From assembly GCF_012489685.1 (NCBI RefSeq), contig NC_080045.1:64502722-64566721 (forward strand): DNA of 64,000 bases. Direction: 5' to 3'. Each line of letters starts with the position of its first letter. Position 1 is the stretch's first letter. This DNA comes from Lotus japonicus (lineage: Eukaryota > Streptophyta > Magnoliopsida > Fabales > Fabaceae). This document shows, in pieces, positions 11,901 to 23,529 of the stretch. The notes below the pieces were generated by a model that was not told the origin of the DNA, made no database searches, and saw nothing but the letters and a program-made list of their open reading frames with translations. A program made the translations under genes and the position numbers.

Positions 11901-14849
11901 TGTAACAAATCCAACCTGCAAATTCAATCTTAATTTGTCAACTTCCATTGCTGAGACGAAAGAAAACTAGTGAAGCAAACAGAAGATTTAAAATTCAGGA
12001 TTCTGGGGTTGGGGGGAGCATGGTCTAGTACACTCTTTTGTTTTGTTTATGATATCTTTTATTCTTTTAAATATCAACATTTTTAAGTATCAAATATTGA
12101 AATGTGTGCCGTACTTATTTGAAAGAAGGGACTCTTGAAATTCGAGCCCTTTGTGTTCTAAATGGTACTACAGCCTCTATGTACACAACTTGACCATAAA
12201 CTATAATGTTCAACAACTAATGTAGTCAAATTTCCAAGAAGTTTCATTTCACAAATTGTCTGATACGTAGTTTACTTAGCTTGGTCAACGATGCAGAGAC
12301 GAAGCAGTAAGGCACTTACCACCCAGAGCAGAAGGCGTGGGTTTCGGGTTTTTATATTGTCAGTAACTAGCTTGAATCCTTGATGAGCATCAACTATCTC
12401 AACAATGGTCATTGCACCAAGCAAGAAAAACACTATTTCGCTGACTTCCGCAGATGCATGTGTTAGCTCTGAAACAGCTATATCCGTTGACGGAGCCTAT
12501 AGACAATTCATAAAATACAAAAGAAAATACCAGTAGAAGATCCAATCAGAAGAGTGGGGGAGAAAAACTGACTTCAAAATATAGACATACAATCTGAGCA
12601 GTGAATGGAGATGTGCAAAGAAAAGACAATGGGGTATATTTAAAGCCAACTTGCATCTGTTAAGTGTTGTGCCAAAGTGGTTCCCAACATTAAGTATGTG
12701 TACCTAAGTACCTAACTGATCAGCTGATGAACAATTATCAAGTGGATGTGTTCAGGGATACAGATACTAGGGAGACACAAGAGGGATCAGGAGCCGCCTA
12801 GTTGCCATTATGTCAATTGTAAAAGTTGCTTCTTATTTTATAACAATATAACATGTGCATGGGTAGATATCAATTGTTGAAAAAAAATTAACCACATATA
12901 AAAAGCACATAATCTTCAAGGTAACCTCTTGTGCAGTTTGAAAAAAATTAACTAAAATTCCTTGGGTCAAGAAATACCATCAAGCGTTACAATTCTCTCT
13001 TGATTTTCGAATGGTTCAGCCAAAGAAATTTGATCTGTTCCAAGCACAGGTAGTAATATTTTGATAACCATACCAGGCCCTTATTAAATAAATACAAAGA
13101 GGCGACAAAAGCAACTCTTATTTTTGCATCAAGTTCATATTGGACAGTACAAGAAAACATTCCAAATCACAAGTTCCGTACAGATACGAGATCAAACCCA
13201 AAATATTATTTCCTTGTAGTTAATGTTGGTTCAAACATTAAATTGTGCTTCAACTAAAGGTTGGGGAGATGAAAAGGGCATAAGTGTGTACACAATGGAA
13301 AAAGGTACATAGAAGGTGTCCTTATTCTAATCCCTGTTTGCGGCTCCTTATGTTCTGCAAAGATGACTAAGTAAGCAAACCCCCAAGGAAAAAAAAGAAA
13401 ACAAGAGCAGTGCTAGTACATATATGACTATTGGTATTAGATACTTGTTTTTGACAGCATTGAGCACTGAGAAGAGTAGTCTGGCTGGTGCATTGAAAGA
13501 ATTGAATGCCAGATAAGGGCATCTCTTGTTCAATTATAACTTGTAGATATGCATATTGGAAAATATGTGTCAAGTGCGTGTCAATGTGAAAAGATGCTGT
13601 ATATGTCACACAAACAGCAACTTAAATCTTGAAAGCATGACAAATAACAATGAACACATAAAGTTCTGACTAATCAGAAATTAACCAACATTCTCAAAAG
13701 CCAAAGCGCGAAGGGATAGAAATTTACCCCAATACTCCGTATCACCCATAAGCTAACAGCCATCAACAATCCCACTCCGCTTTTATTAAACGCTAGAGAT
13801 TCTTCAAATATGATGCCTGCATATCCTATCACAAATAGCAATGCCATTGCAAGATCCTGCAATGAGATGTGATATAAAAATAAAACTATTAGAATCGAGC
13901 AGATCTAGATATGTTTCACCAAATGCATGCCCTTTATTGTAAGTGAAATCAGGCAAAAGACTTTGACGGACCTGATTAGCTGCCACCCAAGAATGGTTAA
14001 TTGCCACAGCCCCAGTTGCAGCTGCTGCTAATATCGCAACCGCTTTGAGCAAATCAGTCTTAGGCTGGTAGTTGCCTTCAAAATCTTCTGAGCTTGTTTC
14101 ATCAACCGAACATAGAGGATCACAATTTCCAGATTCTGACGTCATGTCCTGAGACCAATTTCAAAGTTATTCGCAGTGTGAGCATCAGCACACGAGAAGC
14201 AGATTCATTTTACTCACATTCATAGCATTTCTCATCAGTTAAACATTACAGCGACGAAGTAGAGTTAACCCCGTGACAAAAATCATAACATGAATGAATG
14301 TTAAGAAGCTTATTCCAAATAAAATGCTTGAATTCAGTCATTTTATCACAAATTTAGAATCTTAAATGGGCTGCTAAGGTGCCCTTAACTCGGAATATGC
14401 AAACCAACATCAAATATCCAGACTCATAAACTAGCTATGTTTGAATCAGCTCATCTTTCCTCATAATCAATTTTGACAAGTGACACCCAGCAACCCAGAA
14501 TTGATTTTGGTTTCAGAATCAATTGTAGAAGTGTTTCCAAACATGCACTAAAAGGATTAATGAGATTAGATTATACAGAACAAGAACGAACCTGGAACTG
14601 TTCCTGGGAATTTTGCTGAGACTGAAACGAAGAAGGTGTAGGAGCTCTAGCCTTATCTTCTGCGCGTGCCAATACAACAGTACGAAGCAACCTGGGAGAG
14701 GAAGCTCGAAATCTGATTCCAGCAAAAAGGGGTTGAGATTGAGATGACGGCGAATAATCAACAGGGCAAAGACCATGAAGTGGAATTCTAGGATTCCGCA
14801 GATGTTGAAAGTTGGACAAGTGTGTCCCGATTGAAAGCGAAGAAGCCAT
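8959..14849 (-). CDS. NHD1: Chloroplast sodium/proton antiporter, NhaD family
   Basis: Ten minus-strand exons (14849-14592, 14148-13972, 13856-13728, 12496-12320, 11915-11809, 11261-11141, 10854-10793, 10696-10394, 9715-9421, 9078-8959) join in frame to 582 residues, close to Arabidopsis NHD1 (576). Residues 1-86 are a Ser/Pro/Arg-rich plastid transit peptide. The mature part has many hydrophobic segments. The two inverted halves of the transporter each carry the same core motif: SSILDNLTSTIV (exon 5) and SAIIDNVPLVAA (exon 9), whose Asp-Asn pairs line the ion path in NhaD proteins. GGAWTPIGDVTTTMLWIHG (exon 6) is the other hallmark. The protein exchanges Na+ for H+ at the chloroplast envelope and drives Na+-coupled pyruvate uptake in some plants. 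All boundaries are GT-AG. Intron 9 contains a MITE and intron 8 a retroelement relic, neither disturbing the coding sequence. Confidence 0.95.
9170..9415. mobile_element. MITE in NHD1 intron 9
   Basis: The interval is rich in inverted, self-similar words built on ATAAGC/GCTTAT, CACTTAT and AAAACAGCTTATAGG, and ends with TTTGGAGTGG-type sequence on the minus strand. This resembles a very common family of small non-autonomous DNA elements in legume introns. The exact ends and target duplication were not resolved. Confidence 0.5.
9935..10190. repeat. Direct repeats of retroelement type in NHD1 intron 8
   Basis: A segment starting GTTGTTCTTCCCTTTAT at about 9937 recurs about 191 bases later at about 10128, each followed by GACTTATTTGA and TCAATGT. 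Between them lies GGCTTTGATACCATCTTAG, a phrase common in plant retroelement relics. It is probably a small terminal-repeat element or a fragment of one. Confidence 0.45.
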
Positions 14850-15728
14850 TGGAGCCACTGTATCCAACAGGAACAGTGGGAGGTGTTCTTCTTCGCGAAG
14901 ATGGGGTAACAAACAGGGTTAATGCAGTTTCATGAGTGGAAAAAGAAAGAGCAATTCAATTTGTTAATTTTATCGAACTCGTTCTTTGTCGTGTTCTATT
15001 CCAATTTCTATGTAAATGTAATGTACCTCTCATTCAGTGGCACTCGCACTCGAACTATTTCCTACTAATTCCGCAATCAATGCGATTAGTTTCTAGTTGG
15101 AAATTTTTAAATTATTTTTTATATGAACTTTTATAGTATTATTATTATGGGTTTTTTTATATACTTGATTTGTGATTGGATAGAGTTCAAGTAATCACTC
15201 TGAGTCGAGTGTAACTCTTCAAATGCAGTGGTGATGTTGGCGTGTTTCGCGCGTGGTGGTTGCTCTTTTGTTGTTCATGTAGTTCACTTTTGTCGGTGGT
15301 ATTTATGAAGACACTCTGCAGCAAAGTTACTAAGAGTATATGGTGTACATGATTTATGTTATGTTAGATAGTGTGTACCATAGTTCATCTTGTCTCCCTT
15401 TATGCATATGCAAGAAGAGGTTAGAATGTTTCAAGTTCAATTAATGTCACTCGAGTTCTTCGGATGAACAGTTTGCGGTGAGCCCGATGATCATCTTAGT
15501 CAAACATAGTTCTTGCGGTCGAGGGGACGATGGATTTGGGTTATGTTATCTAATTTGTTTCTCCGTGAACGTAGTGCTTGGTCTTCGGGCATAATTAGGT
15601 TGTTATCCTCAAGAGATTTGGAAACAAACCTTTGGGAAAGGGGTTGAATATTTATAGGGAAGTGGCATTCTAAGGTACGTCGGCGATCATATATAGTTGT
15701 CGGCTACAACTATTATAAGAGGAACTAG

Positions 15729-15765
15729 CACTACAAGAAAACTCGTCATTACCTACCATCCAAAA
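15729..15765 (+). mobile_element. CACTA-type terminal end, copy 1
   Basis: CACTACAAGAAAACTCGTCA matches the canonical terminal inverted repeat of plant CACTA (En/Spm) elements, which begin CACTACAAGAAAA. I found no matching TTTTCTTGTAGTG end nearby, so this is a left end without a visible right partner. Confidence 0.65.
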
Positions 15766-16631
15766 TTGTCAATAAGCCCTAAAGTTGTTAATATACTTTT
15801 ACTAGCATAAAGTCGTGGGTATTAGGTTTCTCGGTAATTTGTTGATGAAATAGATCATCATTTAGTTGGAAAATTGTGGGTATTAGTTTTTATATGAACT
15901 TTTTATAGTATAATTATTGTGGTTTTTTTTTTTAAATAAATACAAATAGATCATCATTTAGTTGGAAAATCGTGGGTTTTTTTTACTCGCATAAAGCCAT
16001 GGGTATTAGGTTTCTCGGTAATTTGTTGATGAAATAGATCATCATTTAGTTGGAAAGTCGTGGGTATTAGGTTTCTCGGTATGAACTTTTTATAGTATAA
16101 TTATTGTGGTTTTTTGTTTTTGTTTTTATACTTCAGATGCAGTGGTGATGTTGGCGGTGTTTCGCGCGCTTGGTGGTTGCTCCTCTGTTGTGTCGTGGGG
16201 TTCACTCACCCGGTTGTATTTATGAAAACACTATGGTAGTACATGATTTATGTTATGTTAGATAGTGTGTATCGTAGTTCATTTTGTATGCCTTTATGCA
16301 TATGCTAGAAGAGGTCAGAACATCTAAAGTTCGGTTAATGTCACTCAAGTTCATTGGTTGAATGTAGTTTGCCATGAGCCCTATGATCTTCTCAGTCAAG
16401 CGTAGTTCCTGCGGTTGAGGGGATGATAGGTTTGGGTTATGTTATCTGATTTGTTTCTCCTTGAGTGCAGAGCTTGGAATTGGGGTATAATTAGGTTGTT
16501 GTCATCGGGAGATTTGAGCGAAAAAAGCCTTTGGGGGAAGGGTTGAATATTTCTAGAGAAGTGGCATTCTAAGGCAAGTCAGTGATCATTCATATGTTGT
16601 TGTCGGCTACAGGTGTTATATGAGGAATTAA

Positions 16632-16668
16632 CACTACAAGAAAACTCGTCATTACCTACCTTCCAAAA
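16632..16668 (+). mobile_element. CACTA-type terminal end, copy 2
   Basis: Same terminal sequence as the copy 903 bases upstream and in the same orientation, which fits duplication of a DNA segment already containing the end. No opposite end seen. Confidence 0.65.
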
Positions 16669-17373
16669 TTGTCAATAATCCCTAAAAGTTGTTAATATAT
16701 TTTTACTAGTATAAAGTCGTGGGTATTGGGCTCATCGGTAATTTGTTGAAGAATTATATCATCTAAACAATTGAGTAAATGCAAACAACATAATCTTATA
16801 TATATAGTTAAATTGTAATTTTTGTTAATGTATGATTGGCGAGTTGGTCCAACCCAACCCACCTTGGCCATGAATTTAATAGATTGGAAAAGTGGACTCA
16901 AAGTGAGTTATTGGACCCATCTCACCCCTCTAAAAAAAATGCAGAACAAGCACATTGAGTAATGGTCAAGGTATGATACAAGTGAGTCAGCCCAAGTACA
17001 CAATACTAAACCATATATTATTAGAATGCATATAATATAAAATTATTTGTGTCATTTTACCACACAACTCAAGTTTGGGAGGTCAATGATATGGTATCCC
17101 AAAAGCTTAAAAAAAAAATAATACTCACAAGGCCACTAACTAAAATAAAATTAGTATCTTGGGCCTTCTGCCCTCCCATTAACAAAAAAACATATATAGT
17201 ATCTACCAAAATGTTGTGTAACAAAATGAAAAACACTCAAGAGGCCACGTGTGCATTTTCCGAATCTAAGGTTGAAAGAATGGTGATGGTGTTATGTGTC
17301 ACCGCGTGTCCAAGAGCAAAGAGATAAAGAATATAGAGGATTGCAAACCTGTTGGCACCGCACAACAAAAACC

Positions 17374-19132
17374 ATGGCACTTGCAACTCAAACCTCTGCA
17401 TCTCTTTCTATCTCTTTTCGTGGTAAGCTTACTCACTCTCTTATCTCTTTGTTTCTTCCATGACTAGTTCCAATGTCTAACACTCAACTATTGAACTGTG
17501 CTGTGTTGCAGATGCTTGTGTTTTCCCTGCTGCAAAATACTCTGCCACTGCTCGCTTTCCTCTACCAAATTTGGTTCCTTCTAGAGCATCCTTCGCCACT
17601 GGTACCCCACTATGTAAGTTATCTCTAGTCTCTAGCTGCTGTCATTACTTCTTCTTATCAGATTCTAACTTATAAGCTGGAATTTGCATTCAGAATCCTT
17701 TCTGCATTTAATTTAAAGAAAATTGAATGCTCAGGTAACTTAGCAATCTTGGGTTCATCCTAATTTTTTCTGATATTTTGTTTTAGAAAGGAAAAAAAAA
17801 ATCATCATTTAGTTGGAAATCGAAATTAAGTAGAACTTCTGAACTGATTAACTTCTAAAGAAGGCAATATTATGCTGGCTTCAAGTGGATTGAAAAAGTG
17901 TTAGCATGAGGATTGCTATAGACTACAGCTTCCTTTCTTTAGTACTTGGTTGTTGGTACTTCTTTTGCATACTAAAGTTAGTTATAGCTCCAACAAATAC
18001 AAGCTCCACACTCAAAATCTGGTATTTTCTGTTACAAAATCTGGTATAAAGTAAATGAACATATTGCAATAGAATGAGGCAATGCTATAGATTGTGTTAT
18101 TGGAAAATGGCAATGGTATATCAAATATCACCATAAAGTTAGTTAATGATTCATGTCATATTTGATTCATGTATCCGATACCACTGGTAAGAAAGGGATT
18201 TTGTTGTTGTTATATAGTTGGGGTTTGTAGTTGTATCCATAATTCTGTGACGTTTATGATGCTTTTTCATTTTATGGGTTTGAGGGGAGGACAGAACTAA
18301 TGTGATGTTGGAATGAGATCATAGTTAACAAGCTAAGTATTGTTTGATTTGTCCCAAGTGATTCGGAGAAGTCATGGAAGGAAACTTGCGTGCAGAGCAA
18401 TGCCGGTTTCAATAAGAAGTGAGCAAAGTACCAAGGATGGGAACGGTTTGGATGTGTGGCTAGGGCGGCTAGCGATGATTGGCTTTGCAGCAGGCATCAC
18501 TGTTGAAGTTGCTACTGGAAAGGGACTCCTAGAGGTATGAAAATGAAATGATACAATAATTAGTGAGTTAGTTCAGGCATAGTTTAGACTGCAAGAGTAT
18601 ATCTCCATCTTTTGAGGCATGATATAGTTTATCATTTTCAACAATCGATTAAAGGATTTTGCCTCTTTTATAACCCCTCATCTTCCGAAAGTTCACTTTG
18701 ATAGTGTAAATTTTCTCTCTCCCTTACTTTGTTGTGTTTATAAGTAATGACATCTAGTTGTAAAATTAAGATAGTTTTTTTAAGTCATTGGTAAATTAAC
18801 AGATCTCAATACTTGTTCATGACCTTTTAAACTAATAAATTTTACAATTAAGCATATACCTTCATAAAACTTTCCAATGCATGTAAACTAAGTGTAATCA
18901 TTTCAAGTTTAAAGCTTCCAAGTGAATTCAACTCACTGAATCCTATTTCTCTCGCCCATTCTAGTATTGATTTTTAGCAGAATTTGTTGCAAGAGAATAA
19001 CAATGTTCCTGTAATTTGATTGTGCAGAACTTTGGAGTCGCATCTCCACTGCCTACAGTTGCACTGGCAGTAACAGCACTCGTGGGTGTCTTGACAGCAG
19101 TCTTCATCTTCCAATCAGCCTCAAAGAACTGA
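17374..19132 (+). CDS. SEP1: Stress-enhanced protein 1, LHC-like (LIL/SEP)
   Basis: Four exons (17374-17422, 17512-17613, 18359-18534, 19028-19132) join in frame to 143 residues; the Arabidopsis protein has about 146. The N-terminus (MALATQTSASLSISFR and on) is a plastid transit peptide. The mature protein has the chlorophyll a/b-binding-like helix WLGRLAMIGFAAGITVEVA and a second helix LPTVALAVTALVGVLTAVFIF, giving a two-helix thylakoid protein. SEP proteins are thought to help photoprotection and pigment handling under high light. The splice sites are GT-AG. The first two introns split codons and restore the frame exactly, which supports the start at 17374. Intron 2 is long (745 bases). The gene faces away from the antiporter, with the CACTA-bearing repeats between them. 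Confidence 0.92.
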
Positions 19133-19777
19133 CAATGTACTTAGGTTGTGTTTGTTGTAAATTCTGTAATTTTGAGGTTTCATTTTCCATGTAAAACCTT
19201 TTTCTTGTAATATTTGTTTTGATGCAAAGAATTGGCTTCAAGGCCTCAAATATTAAAAGCAATGGAAGCCTTAAATCATATTAAATCTTCTCCTTTCCTT
19301 GTTAGCCTTATCCAAGCCAATGTTTATCTTCTTGAATTATGATGTATTTGCATTAATTTAGCTGTGAAGGAGTTGGTGCAGGATTTGCAATCTATGCATT
19401 GCTTAAATAAATAAAAGTTCACAGTAAAATAAGCTTCTCTGAGCGAGAGAATAAAGGTTAATAGTGTTTCAAATTAATAACCCTGTTAGTCATATTCCTA
19501 CCTTTAGTGACTTTCATTACTTTTCTTCATATGAAAAGCCTCTTAGATAAATGTTCATAAAAATGATTCATCATAGGTTTCACGTGATGCTGTGTTGAGA
19601 GTAGATATGCTCAGCATCTAGCCACTCTGGATACTGATATAAAAATAAGTGACCAACTACAATGGACATCATGCTTAAGATTGTCATTCATATCTTGAAT
19701 AATCTGATTCCTAGAACTAACAAAATTATGGAAACACCTTGAAAAAAGGAGATCATTACAGCAGCCACTTAGAGACC
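19133..19777. other. Intergenic between convergent SEP1 and SLX9-like
   Basis: Carries the 3' untranslated ends of two converging genes. No further gene seen. Confidence 0.5.
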
Positions 19778-21551
19778 TCACATATCCATAGACTGTAATC
19801 CAGTTGAAGCCTTTGATTTCTTCCTCTTCTTGGATCCATTTTTGTTAACTTTCTTCTTGGGTTGTTTCTCTTCTATCGGTTGTGTGTTCTGCAAGTGTTG
19901 ATGGAGGATAGCCAATGGATCCGCTTGGAATAAATTATCCTTAAGAACTGCAGACAACCGTTGTCCTTCCTTCAATCTGATGAACAAGTAAAAAAAAGTT
20001 ACAAATACAATTTTACATGCAAAATTTAATGTTGGCTATAAGGGAAGCACTTACAATAGTTTCTTCCTAGATTTGCAATTTAGTTTAAAGTCATCCTCAC
20101 GATCTGATTTCTGTGATGCCTTCAACTCCGGAAGAGACTCTAAGATTGAGGAAAGGTTATATGCCTTCAATTTATTCTGCCGCCTTTGCTGTTTGCTCTT
20201 CTTCTGCCACAAGACAAAAACATATTAAAAAAACCAAGAACACTAGTACATTTTGCACATATAATTAGAGTGGCATATATTTTCCAAAAGATCTTGATTC
20301 AGTCAATAGAATAGACAACAAGCATGTGAACAGAACATTCTCAATAAATATTTGTGGACAAATATTTAAAATACCTATACCTATTAGATACATAACAAAA
20401 AGAACTCTTCAGAGTTCAGACCAAGATATCATCACAAGTTTACTATACTACCGTGGAAGTTGGAACATGAAACTTGTTTTCATTTAAAGGGTAAGAAAAA
20501 ACAAAATCTTATGATAATTGGAGACTACAATTAGTTTTAATTCTACCAAGTGTCCTATAATTAAATATTAAACAATAACTTTTAAATTTCCCAATACTAA
20601 CACGTCAAAGAGTGTACACTATGTTTCCATCAAGATTTACTCATGTGAAGCATTTAACTGCTTCTTAAATGAAAGTGGAAATTGTCCTTGGAATATTTTT
20701 GTAAGCAACAAAATTACATGAACACCCAGATTTGAATATCAGAGCAAGCATGTATAATCATTAGGACGAAATAACCTGTCCTGCCTGAAGTTGTGGGACC
20801 GTAACAAAGTGAAGAACAAGCAAGGACCAGAAAATTATTCATTATTTAACGTGTCCATCAACAAGATAACATTTTAAAACCAATTGTCCACTAATGATTT
20901 GTAATAACCAGCATAATGCAATTGATTAGCCAGTAAATCAAGCCCATTACATAAAATTACTGAAGTTCTTCCACAGTTCAGCCAATTAATCTCAAGAACA
21001 GTAATGCCATAGAAATAAGATTCTAACCTTGCTAATAGACTTTTGGGCGCCCAAGGAAGCAACAGTATCTTTCACCTCTGAAATAACAGATGGATTGGAA
21101 GGAGTTAAAATCTAGACAGTTTTGACAAGTAATATGCGCCAAGCCACTAGATATTTTATATACACCTAAACAAAACAGATATAAGCCCTAACATAAAACT
21201 AACATTTTGACACCTCGACACTGGCAATTGTTTTCTATTCCTCAATAGATTCAATTGTTCTGTTTTGTATTAAAATTAAGAAGCAACAAGCCTCTGCTTA
21301 AAGTGAAGACCAGAAATTTTAATGTTATAATTCAAGACAAAAAACAATGGATCCCAAACGTACTGGAATAAAACTCTAGCTTCTTTTCAAGCTTGCGGTC
21401 GGACTTTGAATCAGACCTGCACGGGTTAGGAAGAATTAGAAACACAACCTCAAATTGCAGAAACAACAAGCAATTAGATGAGAAGTAAGATTAACTATTC
21501 AGAATTGAAAGCGAAGAGGGAAAACATTAACCTTGTACTTGTCTTGCCCAT
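19778..21551 (-). CDS. SLX9-like ribosome biogenesis protein
   Basis: Five minus-strand exons (21551-21532, 21416-21364, 21077-21028, 20203-20055, 19976-19778) join in frame to 156 residues. The product starts MGKTSTRSDSKSDRKLEKKL and is highly basic throughout, with KKKSKQQRRQNK in the middle and a KKRKKSK stretch near the end. A conserved core, SAVLKDNLFQADPLAILHQHL, matches plant SLX9 homologues. SLX9 binds pre-40S particles and aids processing and export of the small-subunit rRNA precursor in the nucleolus. Exon 1 encodes only six complete codons, which is why the start is easy to miss. A GC-rich transcribed-looking segment at 22130-22300 may be its 5' untranslated exon. Assignment rests on the basic composition and the core motif, so it is less certain than the metabolic genes. 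Confidence 0.8.
20457..20525. repeat. Short dispersed repeat, copy A (SLX9 intron)
   Basis: About 55 bases beginning AGTTGGAACATGAAAC and including TTTCATTTAAAGGGTAAG recur nearly unchanged at 25018-25074. No element ends resolved. Confidence 0.7.
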
Positions 21552-22129
21552 CGATGATAAAAAGTTAGGGTTTGAGTAGAACCCAATTCCTATATACACG
21601 AGTCACGAGGGGTTAGTCTCTCAATGGATATTATATATTAGGTAAATGACAATAAGTAATTGCAGGTGTGAGGGGTTGGAGTGATTAAATCCAAAGCTTC
21701 TCCAAACACATCCGAAACTACTAATATATTGGAAATTCTTTTTTCTATTTAAGCTGAACCATGGAGAGATAGCATTCTTATACTGCACTAATAATGCCCT
21801 CCAATCACTAGAAAGCTTAACAGTTAACACAACAACTTCATACTATCAATGCACTCAAAAGCAATCACTCACAGGTAAAAGACACCAAAATTTCAATTAT
21901 TGTAAAGTACATTCAATTGGGTTTTCACATAACAGCACAGTACAGAATGCAAAAAATGCACTGATCATCACTAGCTACCAAACTGGGAAGAAAATTAAAC
22001 AGTTCTACAATCGATTGAATCAAATACAGTCAGAAGCAGGAAAACCTGAATCTAAAGAAATTTTAATCTAAGCTATTGTTCCTGAATTCGTTTCATAAGA
22101 ACATGGAGCGTGAAAATTGGGGATTACGA

Positions 22130-22300
22130 ACCAGGAACTCAAACGCAGTGATGAGAGTGGTGTAACCTTGATGTGGAGAACACGCGTTCTGACGAATACC
22201 TTGCCGCCGTCAGAAGATTCGCCGGTGACGACGACGCCGCCTTCTTCGACGGTGACTGAGAAAGAGCAGGATTAGAAGAAAATGTTGCGTTAGGGTTTTC
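22130..22300 (-). other. Probable 5' untranslated exon of the SLX9-like gene
   Basis: A GC-rich island in AT-rich surroundings, read on the minus strand. It ends in CCTG followed by a GT (GTTCGTAATC), a usable splice donor facing the SLX9 start codon at 21551. One frame is open and looks protein-like (VTVEEGGVVVTGESSDGG), but a TAA lies just upstream and no ATG precedes it, so I treat it as leader. It could instead be a remnant of a lost coding exon. Confidence 0.4.
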
Positions 22301-22396
22301 CAGTGAAAATTAAACCATAAAAAAAAGTTGACAAATTGATCTAATATGAAAACTAATGAAATAAACACTATAATTTTTTAAATTTTATTTATCATT

Positions 22397-22647
22397 TTTG
22401 GCTAAAAAGTATTTTTGGCCCCTGATGTTTCAAGTTTGTGCAAATTCTGCCCCTATTTTTTTTTGTCGATGTTTCTACCCTCATGTTTTCAAACAGTGCA
22501 CCGTCTGCGGTGCACTGTTTGAAAACATGAGGGGTAGACGATGCACTGTTTGAAAACATGAGGGGTAGATACATCGACAAAAATAGAGTAGGGGCAGAAT
22601 TTGCACAAACTTAAAACATCAGGGGCCAAAAGTGCTTTTTAGCCATA
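22397..22647. mobile_element. Fold-back MITE (about 250 bp)
   Basis: The left end GGCTAAAAAGTATTTTTGGC and the right end, read on the other strand, GGCTAAAAAGCACTTTTGGC, form long terminal inverted repeats. They extend inward through CCCCTGATGTTT, GTGCAAATTCTGCCCCTA and TGTCGATG, so most of the element can fold on itself. It sits in the 3' flank of the first S-protein homologue and is missing from the same place in the other copies, so it inserted after the duplication. Flanking T-rich sequence resembles a 9-base target duplication but is not exact. Confidence 0.8.
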
Positions 22648-22710
22648 TTTTTTATTTAACTAAACTCATGACATACAATTTATTTAAAATAAATTACAAA
22701 TGATTTCTCA

Positions 22711-23091
22711 TTACCATTTGAAGCATTCTACGAACGGGTCTACCAAACATGGTCCTCTTTCTTGTATAACCCAAAAGCATGACGCACAGTGTGGTTCGTC
22801 CCTTACTTGTACGTATATATCAAACTTTTTAGTGATATTTTTCCATTGAAATGTACCGAAATATAGTGTTGTGCCCCAAATGTTTGTTTTAAAACTCCAT
22901 TCATAAAAGACACCATGATGGAGAATATGTTGTCCAAGATCATCATCCCTAGACTTGATATGAATGGTAAGATCAAGATTATTACTTAGAAAATTTCCCA
23001 AAACCACATGTGTTTTCGTGAGAAGATCATCGCGGGCTGATGACAACAAACACATGCAAAGTAAGAGAAAAAATCTCGCAAATAGATCCAT
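22711..23091 (-). CDS. S-protein homologue (self-incompatibility S1 family), copy 1
   Basis: Single-exon gene for 126 residues, the family size. Residues 1-20 (MDLFARFFLLLCMCLLSSAR) form a signal peptide, so a secreted protein is expected. The body has the S1-family core: LDLTIHIKSRDDDLG, the GVFYEWSF strand, GTTLYFGTFQW and FDIYVQVRDE. A glycosylation sequon (NIT) follows FQWK. The family usually has a Cys in the HCKS position and another in the F-C-x-F-x-W position; both are replaced here (Ile and Gly). Four cysteines cluster in the last 30 residues instead. SPH proteins are small secreted plant proteins related to the poppy pistil S-determinant, and most have no known role. A TATA box lies about 47 bases upstream of the ATG. 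First member of a minus-strand array. Confidence 0.92.
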   Translation of the reverse strand: MDLFARFFLLLCMCLLSSARDDLLTKTHVVLGNFLSNNLDLTIHIKSRDDDLGQHILHHGVFYEWSFKTNIWGTTLYFGTFQWKNITKKFDIYVQVRDEPHCASCFWVIQERGPCLVDPFVECFKW

Positions 23092-23129
23092 TTCCCTTTT
23101 GTGAACCGTTTATGAGTTAGGTTTCCTTG

Positions 23130-23138
23130 TTATATATA
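23130..23138 (-). promoter_or_regulatory. TATA box of SPH copy 1
   Basis: TATATATAAC on the minus strand; its first T lies about 47 bases before the ATG. The same element at the same distance occurs before copy 3. Confidence 0.6.
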
Positions 23139-23529
23139 GAGTATAGACCACAACTTCAACCATTGACTTGAACTTTACATCAATGACAATACTTAATAGT
23201 AATTAATGATCATCATGTTATTATTGACAATCATATTATTTATATATATATATATATTTTTTGATCTGATCTTTACATTAATATTAAAAATTATTCATTA
23301 ATCTCTTATATTATTAATTTTATCCATTAATAGTTTTACAAATTTCCGATTTATCGTATTCATAATTAAATCTTCATTTTATTCAATAGTTAGTCATCAT
23401 TCATAATTTGAGAAAACAATTAGAAAAAGTAAATTTGACAATTGATCTTTAAATACTTTAAAAAAATATTTACATTACTAAAAAAAATTGAAGAAAAGTT
23501 CGTCACTCTCATTAATCAGAAGCCAAAAT
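23139..23529. other. AT-rich SPH promoter-proximal DNA
   Basis: No gene. It contains the CAACCATTGACTT and ATCATGTTATTA words shared by the upstream regions of the other SPH copies, and a short TA run near 23240. Confidence 0.5.

Larger units (their letters stand above)
15137..16760. repeat. Imperfect tandem duplication (about 0.9 kb units)
   Basis: Two copies about 903-913 bases apart. The block beginning AGTGGTGATGTTGGCG is at 15228 and again at 16141; the CACTACAAGAAAACTCG block is at 15729 and again at 16632. Between them, 15885-16090 contains a third partial copy of the GTCGTGGGTATTAGG and ATCATCATTTAGTTGGAAA words. No coding potential is seen. The duplication carries transposon ends, so it may be a decayed element array rather than a host duplication. 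Confidence 0.75.
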
